A stretch of DNA of 64,000 bases. Source: a bacterium D16-56. GTDB taxonomy: Bacteria; Bacillota; Clostridia; Lachnospirales; Lachnospiraceae. The stretch is from positions 99,837 to 163,836 of the forward strand of contig RAYY01000007.1 of NCBI GenBank assembly GCA_003611875.1. The letters are read 5' to 3'. Position 1 is the stretch's first letter, and each line of letters starts with the position of its first letter. This document shows positions 24,978 to 33,276 of this stretch, piece after piece. Position numbers and translations under genes: made by a program. The notes below the pieces were generated by a model. That model was not told the DNA's origin. It saw only the letters and a list, made by a program, of their open reading frames with translations, and did not search any database.

Positions 24978-25016
24978 ATTAAAGTGCATAAATACATTAG
25001 GAAGCATTTGCAATGG

Positions 25017-25049
25017 AGCAGGTGGAACAGCAGGTTCCTCCTGCTTTTT
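25017..25049 (+). promoter_or_regulatory. Possible attenuator in the symporter leader
   Basis: AGCAGG occurs twice (25017-25022, 25029-25034) and either copy can pair with CCTGCT (25040-25045), which is followed by TTTTTA. The nearer pairing is terminator-like and the farther one would be its competitor. An ATG at 25013 opens a reading frame across it. Confidence 0.35.
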
Positions 25050-25122
25050 ATTCCTCTGCCTTTCTTCCGCTGCATTTGTGCCCAATCTCCCTGCCGCAGA
25101 CAGGGCTAACAGGAGGAAAAGT

Positions 25123-26613
25123 ATGGTTGAAATCATCACAAAGGTCAATGGCATTGTCAACAATTTTGTCTGGGGCATTCCTATGCTGATTCTTTTAGTG
25201 GGTACCGGGATTCTTATGACTGCCCTGACAAAAGTATTTCAGATCTCCCATCTAAGGTATTGGATGAAGCATACCTTAGGAAGCATTTTTACAGACAAAC
25301 ACATTACACAGCACACAAAAAAAGAAGATCAGTCGATTACCCAGTTCCAATCCCTGTGTACGGCTCTTGCCGCTACCATCGGAACCGGCAATATTGTAGG
25401 GGTATCTTCCGCTCTGCTGTTCGGCGGCCCAGGCTCTATCTTTTGGATGTGGGTTGTGGCATTCTTCGGAATGATGACCAACTACTCAGAAAATGTCCTT
25501 GGCATCTACTATCGTAAGAAAAATAAAAAAGGGGAATGGTGCGGAGGCGCCATGTATTATCTGCGGGACGGCCTTGGTTCCCAAAAAGGCATGAAGCAGA
25601 CCGGAGCAGTACTGGCAGTATTGTTCTCCATATTCTGTCTGCTGGCGTCCTTTGGTATCGGCAACATGAGCCAGATCAATTCCATTGCCGGCAACATGAA
25701 AGCTGCATTCAACATCCCCAATGCCGTAACCGGCATTGTACTTATGATTTTGGCCGGGCTGGTAGTATTAGGCGGCATCAAGCGAATTGCTTCCGTGACA
25801 GAAAAGCTAGTTCCCTTTATGGCCATTTTCTACATCCTGGGCGCACTTATTTTGTGCATCTTGAATGCCGGGCAGCTCCTTCCTGCACTGACCTCCATTT
25901 TGAAGGGCGCTTTTTCCATGAAAGCGGTAGGAGGCGGCATTGTAGGCTCCGGCATCAAGATGGCTCTTACCTGGGGTATGAAACGAGGCGTTTTTTCCAA
26001 TGAAGCCGGCCTGGGTTCTTCTGTTATGGTTCACTCCAGCTCCAATGTACGAGAACCTGTACGGCAGGGGATGTGGGGAATCTTTGAGGTATTTGCCGAT
26101 ACCATTGTGGTTTGTACTCTTACAGCCCTTACTGTGCTGACCTCTGGTCTCGTAGACCTGAATACAGGCGCAGTAATCAGTCAGGCAGAAGGCTCGGCCC
26201 TGGTAGGAGAAGCATTTGCCAAAGTCTTCGGCCCTGCCGGTCCTGCCTTTATTGCCGTTGCAATCCTGCTGTTTGCTTTTTCTACAGTATTGGGATGGAG
26301 CCATTATGGTTCCAAGGCGTTTGAATACCTGTTTGGCTCGGGCGCGATTATTGTGTACCGCATCATTTTTATTGTATTCATTCTGTGCGGCGCTACCATG
26401 AGCCTGGATCTGGCCTGGGATTTATCCGACACCTTCAACGGCCTGATGGCAATTCCCAACCTGATCGGCGTACTGTCCTTGTCCCCGGTGGTCTGTAAAA
26501 TCACCAAAAACTATGTAGACCGCCGCATCCGCGGGCTGGATATCGAACCCATGCTTTCTGCCTTCCCTGATATTCAGAAAACACAGGCACAAAAGCTGGA
26601 TGAAGGCGACTAA
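25123..26613 (+). CDS. Sodium:alanine/glycine symporter (AGCS family)
   Basis: A 496-residue permease with about eleven transmembrane helices, expected to import alanine or glycine with Na+. Family features include T-A-L-A-A-T-I-G-T-G-N-I-V-G near residue 90, the M-K-R-G-V-F-S-N-E-A-G-L-G-S motif near 290, and a C-terminal region with G-W-S-H-Y-G. ATG 25123 has an AGGAGG site 7 nt before it; longer readings into the leader are rejected. It stands alone, followed by a bidirectional terminator. The leader may contain an attenuator. Confidence 0.94.
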   Translation: MVEIITKVNGIVNNFVWGIPMLILLVGTGILMTALTKVFQISHLRYWMKHTLGSIFTDKHITQHTKKEDQSITQFQSLCTALAATIGTGNIVGVSSALLFGGPGSIFWMWVVAFFGMMTNYSENVLGIYYRKKNKKGEWCGGAMYYLRDGLGSQKGMKQTGAVLAVLFSIFCLLASFGIGNMSQINSIAGNMKAAFNIPNAVTGIVLMILAGLVVLGGIKRIASVTEKLVPFMAIFYILGALILCILNAGQLLPALTSILKGAFSMKAVGGGIVGSGIKMALTWGMKRGVFSNEAGLGSSVMVHSSSNVREPVRQGMWGIFEVFADTIVVCTLTALTVLTSGLVDLNTGAVISQAEGSALVGEAFAKVFGPAGPAFIAVAILLFAFSTVLGWSHYGSKAFEYLFGSGAIIVYRIIFIVFILCGATMSLDLAWDLSDTFNGLMAIPNLIGVLSLSPVVCKITKNYVDRRIRGLDIEPMLSAFPDIQKTQAQKLDEGD

Positions 26614-26624
26614 GACCATTGAAA

Positions 26625-26655
26625 AAAGCCCTTCCTCACGAAAGGGCTTTCTCTT
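26625..26655. terminator. Bidirectional terminator
   Basis: AAAGCCCTT (26625-26633) and AAGGGCTTT (26642-26650) form a stem flanked by A and T tracts between the symporter and the convergent cell-wall-binding protein gene. Confidence 0.85.
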
Positions 26656-26669
26656 TTGGCTTTTTCTTT

Positions 26670-27320
26670 CTACTGAATCCAGACGCCTTCTCCGTCTACA
26701 GAGTATCCGTCTGGCGTTGTGGTGTTGGTCAGCATATATCCGTCTGCTCCCATATAATACCACAAACCGGAATCTGGAGACTGATACCAAGCATCCTTCA
26801 GATAAGAGCCATCCGCATATTCAATCCACCATCCTTTGTCGTCATTGGCCCAGGTTCCTTTGTCAGAAGATGCATTATTTTCTGTTGTATTGGTTGCCTC
26901 ACCCTTGACGATCTGCAGATTCCAGAAGGTTGTTACATAATTCTCGGCATTTCCGATTTCAACCACCACCAACTCATGTCCGTCTGCATAGTCTGCCACA
27001 GAATACTTCTTTCCTTCCTCAAACGGAAACTCATTCACCTTATCAGGCGTCCACATGCGAACATTGTCTACCGACTCTTCACTGACCGGATTGATTCTCA
27101 TAACCGTTGCACCCGTATCATCTGTCAGATAAATCTCTGTATTTTCCAAAATCTTAATGGTGTTGTAATAGCCAAAATCATAATAATTGATAGGATCTCC
27201 GCTGCCCAGATCATCTGGTTCCGTATATAATAACGGCTCCGCAAATGACATCAAAGCACTTCCCATACTCAAGCAAGCAGCCAGCCCCATAGATAATAGT
27301 ACCTTCACATTCTTCTTCAT
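26670..27320 (-). CDS. Secreted protein with C-terminal cell-wall-binding repeats
   Basis: A 216-residue protein with a signal peptide (about 1-28, ending S-F-A-E). A unique domain (about 30-150) follows, then aromatic Trp/Gly/Tyr repeats of the choline/cell-wall-binding type (G-W-W-I-E-Y-A-D-G-S-Y, S-G-L-W-Y-Y-M-G-A-D-G-Y-M). The end, N-T-T-T-P-D-G-Y, is shared with the protein at 45295-46275. It is likely exported and held non-covalently to the cell wall. The unique domain is not recognised. A GGAGG site lies 9 nt before ATG 27320. A single gene ending in a shared terminator. Confidence 0.85.
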   Translation of the reverse strand: MKKNVKVLLSMGLAACLSMGSALMSFAEPLLYTEPDDLGSGDPINYYDFGYYNTIKILENTEIYLTDDTGATVMRINPVSEESVDNVRMWTPDKVNEFPFEEGKKYSVADYADGHELVVVEIGNAENYVTTFWNLQIVKGEATNTTENNASSDKGTWANDDKGWWIEYADGSYLKDAWYQSPDSGLWYYMGADGYMLTNTTTPDGYSVDGEGVWIQ

Positions 27321-27447
27321 CCTCTTTTGCCTCCAGAATTTTTATAAAAGCTCACATTTACTTTACCACACATTCTCCTGGAAATTCAAGACATTTTTCA
27401 AAAAAAATCAATAATTTAGTAATAAACACTTTTATCTAAAATAATGC

Positions 27448-27476
27448 TTGCATAAATCCCTATTATAAACTATATT
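27448..27476 (+). promoter_or_regulatory. Promoter of the riboflavin operon
   Basis: TTGCAT (27448-27453), 17-nt spacer, TATATT (27471-27476), just ahead of the FMN riboswitch. Confidence 0.65.
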
Positions 27477-27489
27477 AATAACTGAATAA

Positions 27490-27597
27490 AATCTTCAGGG
27501 CAGGGTGCAAATCCCTACCGGCGGTACAGCCCGCGAGCCGAAAGGTTGATCCGGTGGCATTCCGGAGCCGACAGTATAGTCTGGATGGAAGAAGATG
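27490..27597 (+). promoter_or_regulatory. FMN riboswitch (RFN element)
   Basis: It shows the conserved blocks of the FMN aptamer in order: closing stem ATCTTC/GAAGAT, AGGGCAGGGTG-AAATCCCTACCGGCGGT, GCCCGCGAGCC, GATCCGGT, and CCGACAGTATAGTCTGGATG. FMN binding should favour the terminator downstream and switch off ribE-ribBA-ribH. Confidence 0.96.
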
Positions 27598-27669
27598 ACG
27601 AATGCAGGAAGCATCCGCCTCCTGCTGCTGCAATCTAGTGAAATATTGCAGGATTTGCCAGGTCATAAT

Positions 27670-27710
27670 GCTCTGAGATGGATCGATTCCGTTTCAGGGC
27701 TTTTTCTTTT
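27670..27710 (+). terminator. Riboswitch-controlled terminator
   Basis: GCTCTGAGA (27670-27678) pairs with TTTCAGGGC (27692-27700, with G-U pairs), followed by TTTTTCTTTT. It is the expression platform of the FMN riboswitch. Confidence 0.85.
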
Positions 27711-27799
27711 CCATAAACCTTGTATTTCCAGAAAACAACCTTCACGGCAGCAAAATCACAAATCATCAAAGTCAAAAATTACAAGAGAAAGGAGCCGGC

Positions 27800-28486
27800 A
27801 TGTTTACAGGAATCATAGAGGAGCTGGGGCAGATTCGTCGTATCAGCCTCCAGGGCAGATCCGGCCAGATTTCCATAATTGCAAAAAAGGTATTAAAAGG
27901 CACACAGATCGGGGACAGCATCTCCGTAAACGGAATCTGTTTGACGGTTGTCTCCCTCCAAAAGGATGGATTTACTGCTGATGTAATGGCCGAAACCATT
28001 CGAAGAAGCAGCCTGAGCCTGAAAAAACCGGGAGATATGGTGAACCTGGAACGAGCCATGGCAGCAGACGGACGTTTTGGAGGGCACCTAATCTCCGGAC
28101 ACATTGACGGAACCGGCGTCATCCGCTCCTATGAAAAAGAAGAAAATGCAGTATGGGTAACCATTGAAACCAAGCCTGAGATTTTACGTCTCATTGTGGA
28201 AAAGGGGTCTGTGGCCATAGACGGAATCAGCCTGACCGTAGCCGCTGTAAACCATAACTGGTTCCAGGTATCCGTTATTCCCCATACCGGCAGAGAGACC
28301 ACCTTGCTGAAGGGTCGTCCGGGAGACCTTGTCAATCTTGAAAATGATGTAGTAGGAAAATACGTGGAGCGCCTGTTGGGATTTTCTATCCCCCAAGCGT
28401 CACCGCCCCCCAAAACGCCGGAAAGACACTATCCTTCTCAATCAGAAGGAATTACCATGGACTTCTTAAAAGAAAACGGGATATAG
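27800..28486 (+). CDS. ribE: Riboflavin synthase, alpha subunit
   Basis: A 228-residue protein with two tandem lumazine-binding domains (about 1-95 and 97-195). It carries the start M-F-T-G-I-I-E-E-L-G, G-H-L-I-S-G-H-I-D-G between the domains and S-V-A-I-D-G-I-S-L-T in the second. It converts two 6,7-dimethyl-8-ribityllumazine molecules into riboflavin. A Pro/Ser-rich tail of ~25 residues follows the second domain. AAAGGAG precedes ATG 27800. It is the first gene after the riboswitch, a place usually taken by ribD. Confidence 0.96.
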   Translation: MFTGIIEELGQIRRISLQGRSGQISIIAKKVLKGTQIGDSISVNGICLTVVSLQKDGFTADVMAETIRRSSLSLKKPGDMVNLERAMAADGRFGGHLISGHIDGTGVIRSYEKEENAVWVTIETKPEILRLIVEKGSVAIDGISLTVAAVNHNWFQVSVIPHTGRETTLLKGRPGDLVNLENDVVGKYVERLLGFSIPQASPPPKTPERHYPSQSEGITMDFLKENGI

Positions 28487-28525
28487 AGCCCCACCACCCA
28501 GAAAACGCCAAAGGAGAGGAAAAAG

Positions 28526-29734
28526 ATGGAACAAACCTATCATTCTATTGAAGAAGCTTTAGAAGACCTGCGAGCCGGAAAAATCATTTTAGTTACAGAT
28601 GACCCGGACAGGGAGAATGAAGGAGATATGATCTGTGCTGCCGAATTTGCCACCCGGGAAAATATCAACTTTATGGCATGTCACGCCAAGGGACTGATCT
28701 GCACACCGATGAGCAGGGAGTTTGCCGCAAAACTGGGCCTTCCGCCAATGGTAACGGAAAATACGGATAATCATCAGACAGCCTTCACCGTGTCCATTGA
28801 TCACATAGACACATCCACAGGAATATCGGCTGCCGAACGTTCCTACACCATCATGAAATGTGTAGAAGAAGGTACAAAACCAGAAGACTTTCGCCGTCCG
28901 GGACATGTATTCCCTCTGATTGCCAAACCAGGCGGCGTATTAGTAAGAAACGGACATACGGAAGCTACCGTAGATCTTTGCCGTCTGGCCGGCCTGAAGG
29001 AATGCGGAATCTGCTGCGAGATCATGGAGGAGGACGGTACCATGATGCAGACAAAGAATCTGTGGAAGCTGGCAAAAGAATATAATCTGAAGTTTATTAC
29101 CATAAAAGAACTTCAGGATTACTGCAGAATCCACGAAAAGCATGTGGTGCGGGAAGCCTGCGCCCATATGCCTACCCAATACGGACATTTCCAAATCTAT
29201 GGTTATGTCAATGACATTTCCGGCGAACACCATATTGCACTTGTAAAAGGAGAGATTGGTGACGGTGAAAACGTCCTCTGCCGTGTTCACTCCGAGTGCC
29301 TGACTGGGGACACGTTTGGTTCCATGCGGTGCGACTGCGGAAAACAGCTCCAGACAGCCATGAAACTGATTGAGGATGAAGGCCGGGGAGTTGTGCTGTA
29401 TATGCGCCAGGAAGGTCGGGGAATCGGGCTGATCAACAAGCTGAAGGCATATGAACTTCAGGAACAGGGCTATGATACCGTGGAAGCCAACGTAAAACTA
29501 GGCTTTGCCCCAGATCTGCGGGAATACTGGATCGGGGCTCAGATTCTCTCAGATTTAGGAGTAAAATCCCTGCGGCTTCTGACCAATAATCCTGAAAAAG
29601 TATATGGAATCCGCGATTTTGGTCTGGAAATACGGCAGCGGGTCCCTATTGAGATTCAGCCGCAGCCATTTGACGAATTTTACATGCGCACAAAGCAGAC
29701 AAAAATGGGGCATATTTTCCATCACATTTTGTAA
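28526..29734 (+). CDS. ribBA: Bifunctional DHBP synthase / GTP cyclohydrolase II
   Basis: A 402-residue fusion. The N-terminal RibB part (about 1-205) makes 3,4-dihydroxy-2-butanone 4-phosphate from ribulose 5-phosphate and shows D-D-x-D-R-E-N-E-G-D. The C-terminal RibA part (about 210-402) opens GTP and shows the zinc motif [18 protein letters not shown] and R-Q-E-G-R-G-I-G-L. Both halves have their key residues, so both activities are likely. It lies 39 nt after ribE. Confidence 0.97.
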   Translation: MEQTYHSIEEALEDLRAGKIILVTDDPDRENEGDMICAAEFATRENINFMACHAKGLICTPMSREFAAKLGLPPMVTENTDNHQTAFTVSIDHIDTSTGISAAERSYTIMKCVEEGTKPEDFRRPGHVFPLIAKPGGVLVRNGHTEATVDLCRLAGLKECGICCEIMEEDGTMMQTKNLWKLAKEYNLKFITIKELQDYCRIHEKHVVREACAHMPTQYGHFQIYGYVNDISGEHHIALVKGEIGDGENVLCRVHSECLTGDTFGSMRCDCGKQLQTAMKLIEDEGRGVVLYMRQEGRGIGLINKLKAYELQEQGYDTVEANVKLGFAPDLREYWIGAQILSDLGVKSLRLLTNNPEKVYGIRDFGLEIRQRVPIEIQPQPFDEFYMRTKQTKMGHIFHHIL

Positions 29735-29836
29735 AGGACTCTGTGCTGTTCCCTATTAACAGCTTTACTACACAATCCCCAATTATGGGGCAAATAAGTT
29801 CTGCTCATAAGTATAAAATACAAGGAGGAAACAAAA

Positions 29837-30310
29837 ATGAGAGAAATTCGTATACTAGAAGGAAAGGTTGTGGCTCCGGAAGGAATGAAAACAGCCATCG
29901 TGGCATCCCGCTTTAATGAAATCATTGTCAACAAACTCTTAGGCGGCGCTGTAGACGGCTTGGTACGCCACGGTGTAGAAGAAGAAAATATCACGGCTGT
30001 CTGGGTACCAGGCGCATTTGAGATTCCTACTGCAGCGGCTAAGCTGGCAAAATCAGGAAATTATCATGCGGTTATCTGTGTAGGCGCAGTGATCCGCGGG
30101 GATACGACCCACTATGACTATGTATGCAGCGAAGTATCTAAAGGCATTGCCCAGATAAGCCTGTCAACCGGAGTCCCTGTTCTCTTTGGTGTAATCACAA
30201 CCGAAAACATTGAACAAGCCATTGCCCGCGCCGGCAGCAAGTCCGGAAATAAAGGCTATGACTGCGCTCTTTCTGCCGTTGAGATGGTAAATCTGATGGC
30301 ACAGTTATAA
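29837..30310 (+). CDS. ribH: 6,7-dimethyl-8-ribityllumazine synthase
   Basis: A 157-residue lumazine synthase that condenses the RibB product with the pyrimidine made by RibA/RibD. Conserved stretches include [14 protein letters not shown] and [14 protein letters not shown], which carries the catalytic His. The enzyme normally forms icosahedral or pentameric assemblies. AAGGAGG precedes ATG 29837. It is the last gene of the operon, 102 nt after ribBA, and ends at a strong terminator. Confidence 0.97.
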   Translation: MREIRILEGKVVAPEGMKTAIVASRFNEIIVNKLLGGAVDGLVRHGVEEENITAVWVPGAFEIPTAAAKLAKSGNYHAVICVGAVIRGDTTHYDYVCSEVSKGIAQISLSTGVPVLFGVITTENIEQAIARAGSKSGNKGYDCALSAVEMVNLMAQL

Positions 30311-30344
30311 AAATACAGTCAAATCACCTCAAACCAAACAAAAA

Positions 30345-30385
30345 AAGGCTCTTTCGGCCATTTTTTACATAGCCAAAAGAGCCTT
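30345..30385. terminator. Terminator after ribH
   Basis: AAGGCTCTTT-CGGC ... AGCC-AAAAGAGCCTT stem with A- and T-rich flanks. It probably also serves the convergent HAD gene. Confidence 0.8.
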
Positions 30386-30435
30386 ACCTTTCCTAACTGC
30401 ATCGGTTCAGTACCCTTTCCCGCCAAGCAGCTTCC

Positions 30436-31233
30436 CTAATTTTCAATAATTCCCAGCTTCTTCATGGCATATGCAATCCCGTCTTCCTCCACGGTTCTTG
30501 TGATAAATTCCGCATACGCTTCCAGCTCCTTATCATGTTTGCCCATAAGGACAGTGTGCTTTGCATATTCAAACATAGGCAAATCATTGGTACTGTCTCC
30601 AAACACATAGGCATTCTCCAAAGCGACACCATAATGCTCTAAAACCATCTTAATGGCCGTCGCTTTAGAATGCCCCTTCGGCACACATTCATAAAAATCA
30701 TCTCCCCTGTCAATGACCTCAATATCCGGTTCCAAGGTTTTAAAAAATCCGGCTTTATCACTTTGCTCGTCTGCCATAACACAAAATTTATCATAAACAT
30801 AGCTGTCATTTTCCCAGCCGTGCTCTGTCAGTATACCGCTTTCTGCCACAGCCTGTCTCAGTCTTTCTGTAGCCGGAATCTTAGACACCTGCTTCTGCAT
30901 ACAGCAGCTCTCCCATCCCTCCAGCACACCGTCCAGCCCATAAGCCAGAATATCCTTTTTAATACGGTTGCATCGCTCTAAGGAAATCTGATGATGATAG
31001 AGGGCTTTTCCCTCTGCCTCTATGTAAGTACCGCAGCCGCACAGGCAGCCGTCGGTTTCCACCTGCTTTAAAAACTCCCTTGTCAGGCAAAATGTCCTGC
31101 CGGAATTAATAAACACCAGATGCCCCCTCTTTCTCGCTTTTTCAAGGGCGCGTACCGCACTGTCCGGCACTGTACGGGTAATTTCACTCAATAACGTTCC
31201 GTCAATATCAAAAAATAAAGCTTTTCTGTCCAT
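30436..31233 (-). CDS. HAD superfamily phosphatase, Cof/IIB type
   Basis: A 265-residue cytosolic phosphatase with the HAD motif I nucleophile D-I-D-G-T-L near the N-terminus, motif II N-S-G-R, a C2 cap domain (about 85-190) and motif III/IV K-G-H-S-K followed by F-G-D-S-T-N-D. Family members dephosphorylate sugar phosphates, FMN or PLP. Location beside the riboflavin genes would allow a role in flavin phosphate turnover, but it is on the opposite strand and this is only a guess. ATG at 31233. Confidence 0.9.
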   Translation of the reverse strand: MDRKALFFDIDGTLLSEITRTVPDSAVRALEKARKRGHLVFINSGRTFCLTREFLKQVETDGCLCGCGTYIEAEGKALYHHQISLERCNRIKKDILAYGLDGVLEGWESCCMQKQVSKIPATERLRQAVAESGILTEHGWENDSYVYDKFCVMADEQSDKAGFFKTLEPDIEVIDRGDDFYECVPKGHSKATAIKMVLEHYGVALENAYVFGDSTNDLPMFEYAKHTVLMGKHDKELEAYAEFITRTVEEDGIAYAMKKLGIIEN

Positions 31234-31286
31234 TCTTTTCCTCCCAATCCGTTTTTTGCCGGCAAGGTAAGACTCCTTTACCGGCT

Positions 31287-32321
31287 TTAATTAATTGTAT
31301 GTTTCACATGATTTATCATTTTACCTACATTTTCAGATACATTAATGGGTATTAATTTAGTATTTTTATGACTCTTTTGAAATACAACAAAAATTTCATG
31401 CGCAAATCCCTGACCAATTTCTGTAATTCCGTCAAAATCCAATTCTATTTCCTGAAATTTCTCGAAACGATTGCATAATCTCTTTGCTTGCGATCTCGAT
31501 ACGGGGTATGTTTCATATATATTTTTAATTGGTATGTGAGTTCTTGTAAATCCTCCATCAATATTAGAAAACATGTTAAATACCTCCATCAAATTTTTCT
31601 TGCTAAAATTCGATAATTCCATATAAATAAGAGTTCCTTTTCTATGTTTCCAATCCTTTAAAGCCCTTGTATCTTCCAGGTTTCTTACCGCTTCACTATA
31701 TTTATCATGTGTAAATATTTTCCCATCAGAAATTGCTGCAAATCTGTCCAATACTCTCGATGTGAAAAATATCCCTTCTCCAGAATGATTGTTTGAATCT
31801 GTGGTTAATTTCCCTTTAAACAACTCATTAACAGCATCATCCAATAATTCATAACCATAAAAATCTTTTATCTTTCTAAAAATACCTATGCCAACATCAT
31901 CAATCAATAATGTTGTAGAAACAAAATTCTGGAAAATTGATAACATTACCACTTCTGCTTCCGAATGATCTATCGCATTATTCATCATCTCCATAAATGA
32001 GTATTGCCATATCTTTTGAATGTTATCCGGAAATTCCATTATGTATTTACTTACATATTTCTCATATATTAAATCCTCATCCCTTAGTTCTCCTCTTAAA
32101 CGATTTAACACGAATGTTTCTGAAATCTCTACAAGCCCATATTTATCCTTATCCTTTTTTATAATTTTTTGATCTTCCATTTCATGAATATATCTATATG
32201 CAGTATTTAACGATATGTCAAATGTCTCTGCTGTACGTTTTGCAACATTTGCTCCATCCTCACTAATCTTCTCTAAAATATACCTTTTTATCTGATTTCG
32301 TTTTTCTTCGGTAAAACTCAT
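31287..32321 (-). CDS. HTH - GHKL ATPase - STAS-like (DUF4325-type) regulator
   Basis: A 344-residue protein in AT-rich DNA unlike its neighbours. An N-terminal winged helix (about 1-65) is followed by a GHKL ATPase domain (about 95-235) with N-box E-M-M-N-N-A-I-D-H-S, G1 D-D-V-G-I-G-I and G2 H-S-G-E-G-I-F-F-T-S. The C-terminal ~85 residues (from about 255) resemble the STAS-like DUF4325 domain. The layout joins in one chain the parts of an anti-sigma kinase and its STAS antagonist, plus DNA binding. A GAGGGGGAG site precedes ATG 32321. The promoter has direct repeats that suggest autoregulation. Targets unknown. Confidence 0.85.
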   Translation of the reverse strand: MSFTEEKRNQIKRYILEKISEDGANVAKRTAETFDISLNTAYRYIHEMEDQKIIKKDKDKYGLVEISETFVLNRLRGELRDEDLIYEKYVSKYIMEFPDNIQKIWQYSFMEMMNNAIDHSEAEVVMLSIFQNFVSTTLLIDDVGIGIFRKIKDFYGYELLDDAVNELFKGKLTTDSNNHSGEGIFFTSRVLDRFAAISDGKIFTHDKYSEAVRNLEDTRALKDWKHRKGTLIYMELSNFSKKNLMEVFNMFSNIDGGFTRTHIPIKNIYETYPVSRSQAKRLCNRFEKFQEIELDFDGITEIGQGFAHEIFVVFQKSHKNTKLIPINVSENVGKMINHVKHTIN

Positions 32322-32334
32322 CTCTCTCCCCCTC

Positions 32335-32388
32335 TTTAACTATATTTTTCATTTTTTTAACTATAACACTTTTCTATCTCTCTGTAAA
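32335..32388 (-). promoter_or_regulatory. Promoter with 21-bp-spaced direct repeats
   Basis: Minus-strand TTTACA (32388-32383), 17-nt spacer, TATAGT (32365-32360). TATAGTTAAA occurs twice, at 32365-32356 (covering the -10) and 32344-32335, exactly 21 bp apart. This is a likely operator on one DNA face, probably for the encoded HTH protein. Confidence 0.6.
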
Positions 32389-32885
32389 GTTAAAAAGACA
32401 AAAGAATCCCCTGTGAACAGTAATGATTGTGAAGGAAATCCGTTTGCTCAATCTTAATTCCCTCTTGCCCCTCCCTTACCTGGTTTATAATAACATCGGC
32501 TGCCAATTCCGGAAGGAGTGCGGCTCTGCCGTATCGGAGGCGTCCGATCTCACAAGGAAAATACACTCCAAAGAAATAAAAAATAGGATCAAATCCACAA
32601 TGAAAGGAGTATTCATATGGCATTATCAGATACTGCTGTAAAACTCTTTAAAGGCAATAAAACCAGTTTTGGTGTATTATTTAGAGCAAAAAGATTTTGG
32701 CGTAAAGATCTGCACCTTCCAGGACAAGATAAAAGTAAATATTTACGGGGATTTTATAAGTGTATGATTACACGGATGTGGATAGATGTTCTGTACATTT
32801 ATCTATATTTCCTCAGAAGTGCAAATGAAAACCGCCTAAAATGCCCATATTTAGCAGAAATCACGTATTCTCAGGACAACAAAAA
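32389..32885. other. AT-rich intergenic segment between the GHKL gene and tRNA-Gly
   Basis: About 500 nt with no gene I can support. It contains TTACTGTTCACAGGGG on the minus strand (near 32423-32408, related to the elements at 24862 and 42907) and a small hairpin ATCGGA-GGCG-TCCGAT (about 32534-32549). An ATG at 32617 with a good GAAAGGAG site has a frame that runs antisense through the tRNAs, so any true product would be a remnant. Confidence 0.4.
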
Positions 32886-32956
32886 AGCGGGTGATGGGAA
32901 TCGAACCCACGTATCCAGCTTGGAAGGCTGGTGTTCTACCATTGAACTACACCCGC
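32886..32956 (-). tRNA. tRNA-Gly (anticodon TCC)
   Basis: 71 nt on the minus strand. Acceptor GCGGGTG/CACCCGC, anticodon arm CCAGC-CTTCCAA-GCTGG, T discriminator. It lies after tRNA-Pro. Its 3' end borders the AT-rich segment. Confidence 0.96.
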
Positions 32957-32987
32957 ATGATAAATATGAACTTATTTTCCTGCGCAA

Positions 32988-33062
32988 TCGGGGTGACAGG
33001 ATTCGAACCTGCGACTTCCTGGTCCCAAACCAGGCGCTCTAGCCAAACTGAGCCACACCCCG
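32988..33062 (-). tRNA. tRNA-Pro (anticodon TGG)
   Basis: 75 nt on the minus strand. Acceptor CGGGGTG/CACCCCG, anticodon arm CCTGG-TTTGGGA-CCAGG, A discriminator. First of the Pro-Gly pair. Confidence 0.96.
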
Positions 33063-33118
33063 AAACATGGAATGCTGCCATCCCGCACAATCAACACTTG
33101 TTGACCAACGCAAGAATT

Positions 33119-33147
33119 ATTATACAACAACCATTCCATTTTGTCAA
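33119..33147 (-). promoter_or_regulatory. Promoter of the Pro-Gly tRNA pair
   Basis: Consensus minus-strand TTGACA (33147-33142), 17-nt spacer, TATAAT (33124-33119). Confidence 0.85.
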
Positions 33148-33276
33148 CCAAAAATTTTCCTTAAAACACCAAAAAATTTCCTGCACAGCTTCCAAAGCTC
33201 ATGCTCCTGATTTTCCCCGGCAAAGCATCGATCCGCCGGATACAATTCCTCCGGTCTCAGTACGCTTTGCCGGGTG

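Noticed and set aside
32617..33042. Plus-strand frame of 141 codons with a good ribosome binding site
   Set aside because: It runs antisense through the tRNA-Gly and into tRNA-Pro, and the first part resembles no protein I know. It may be a remnant, but I cannot support a gene.
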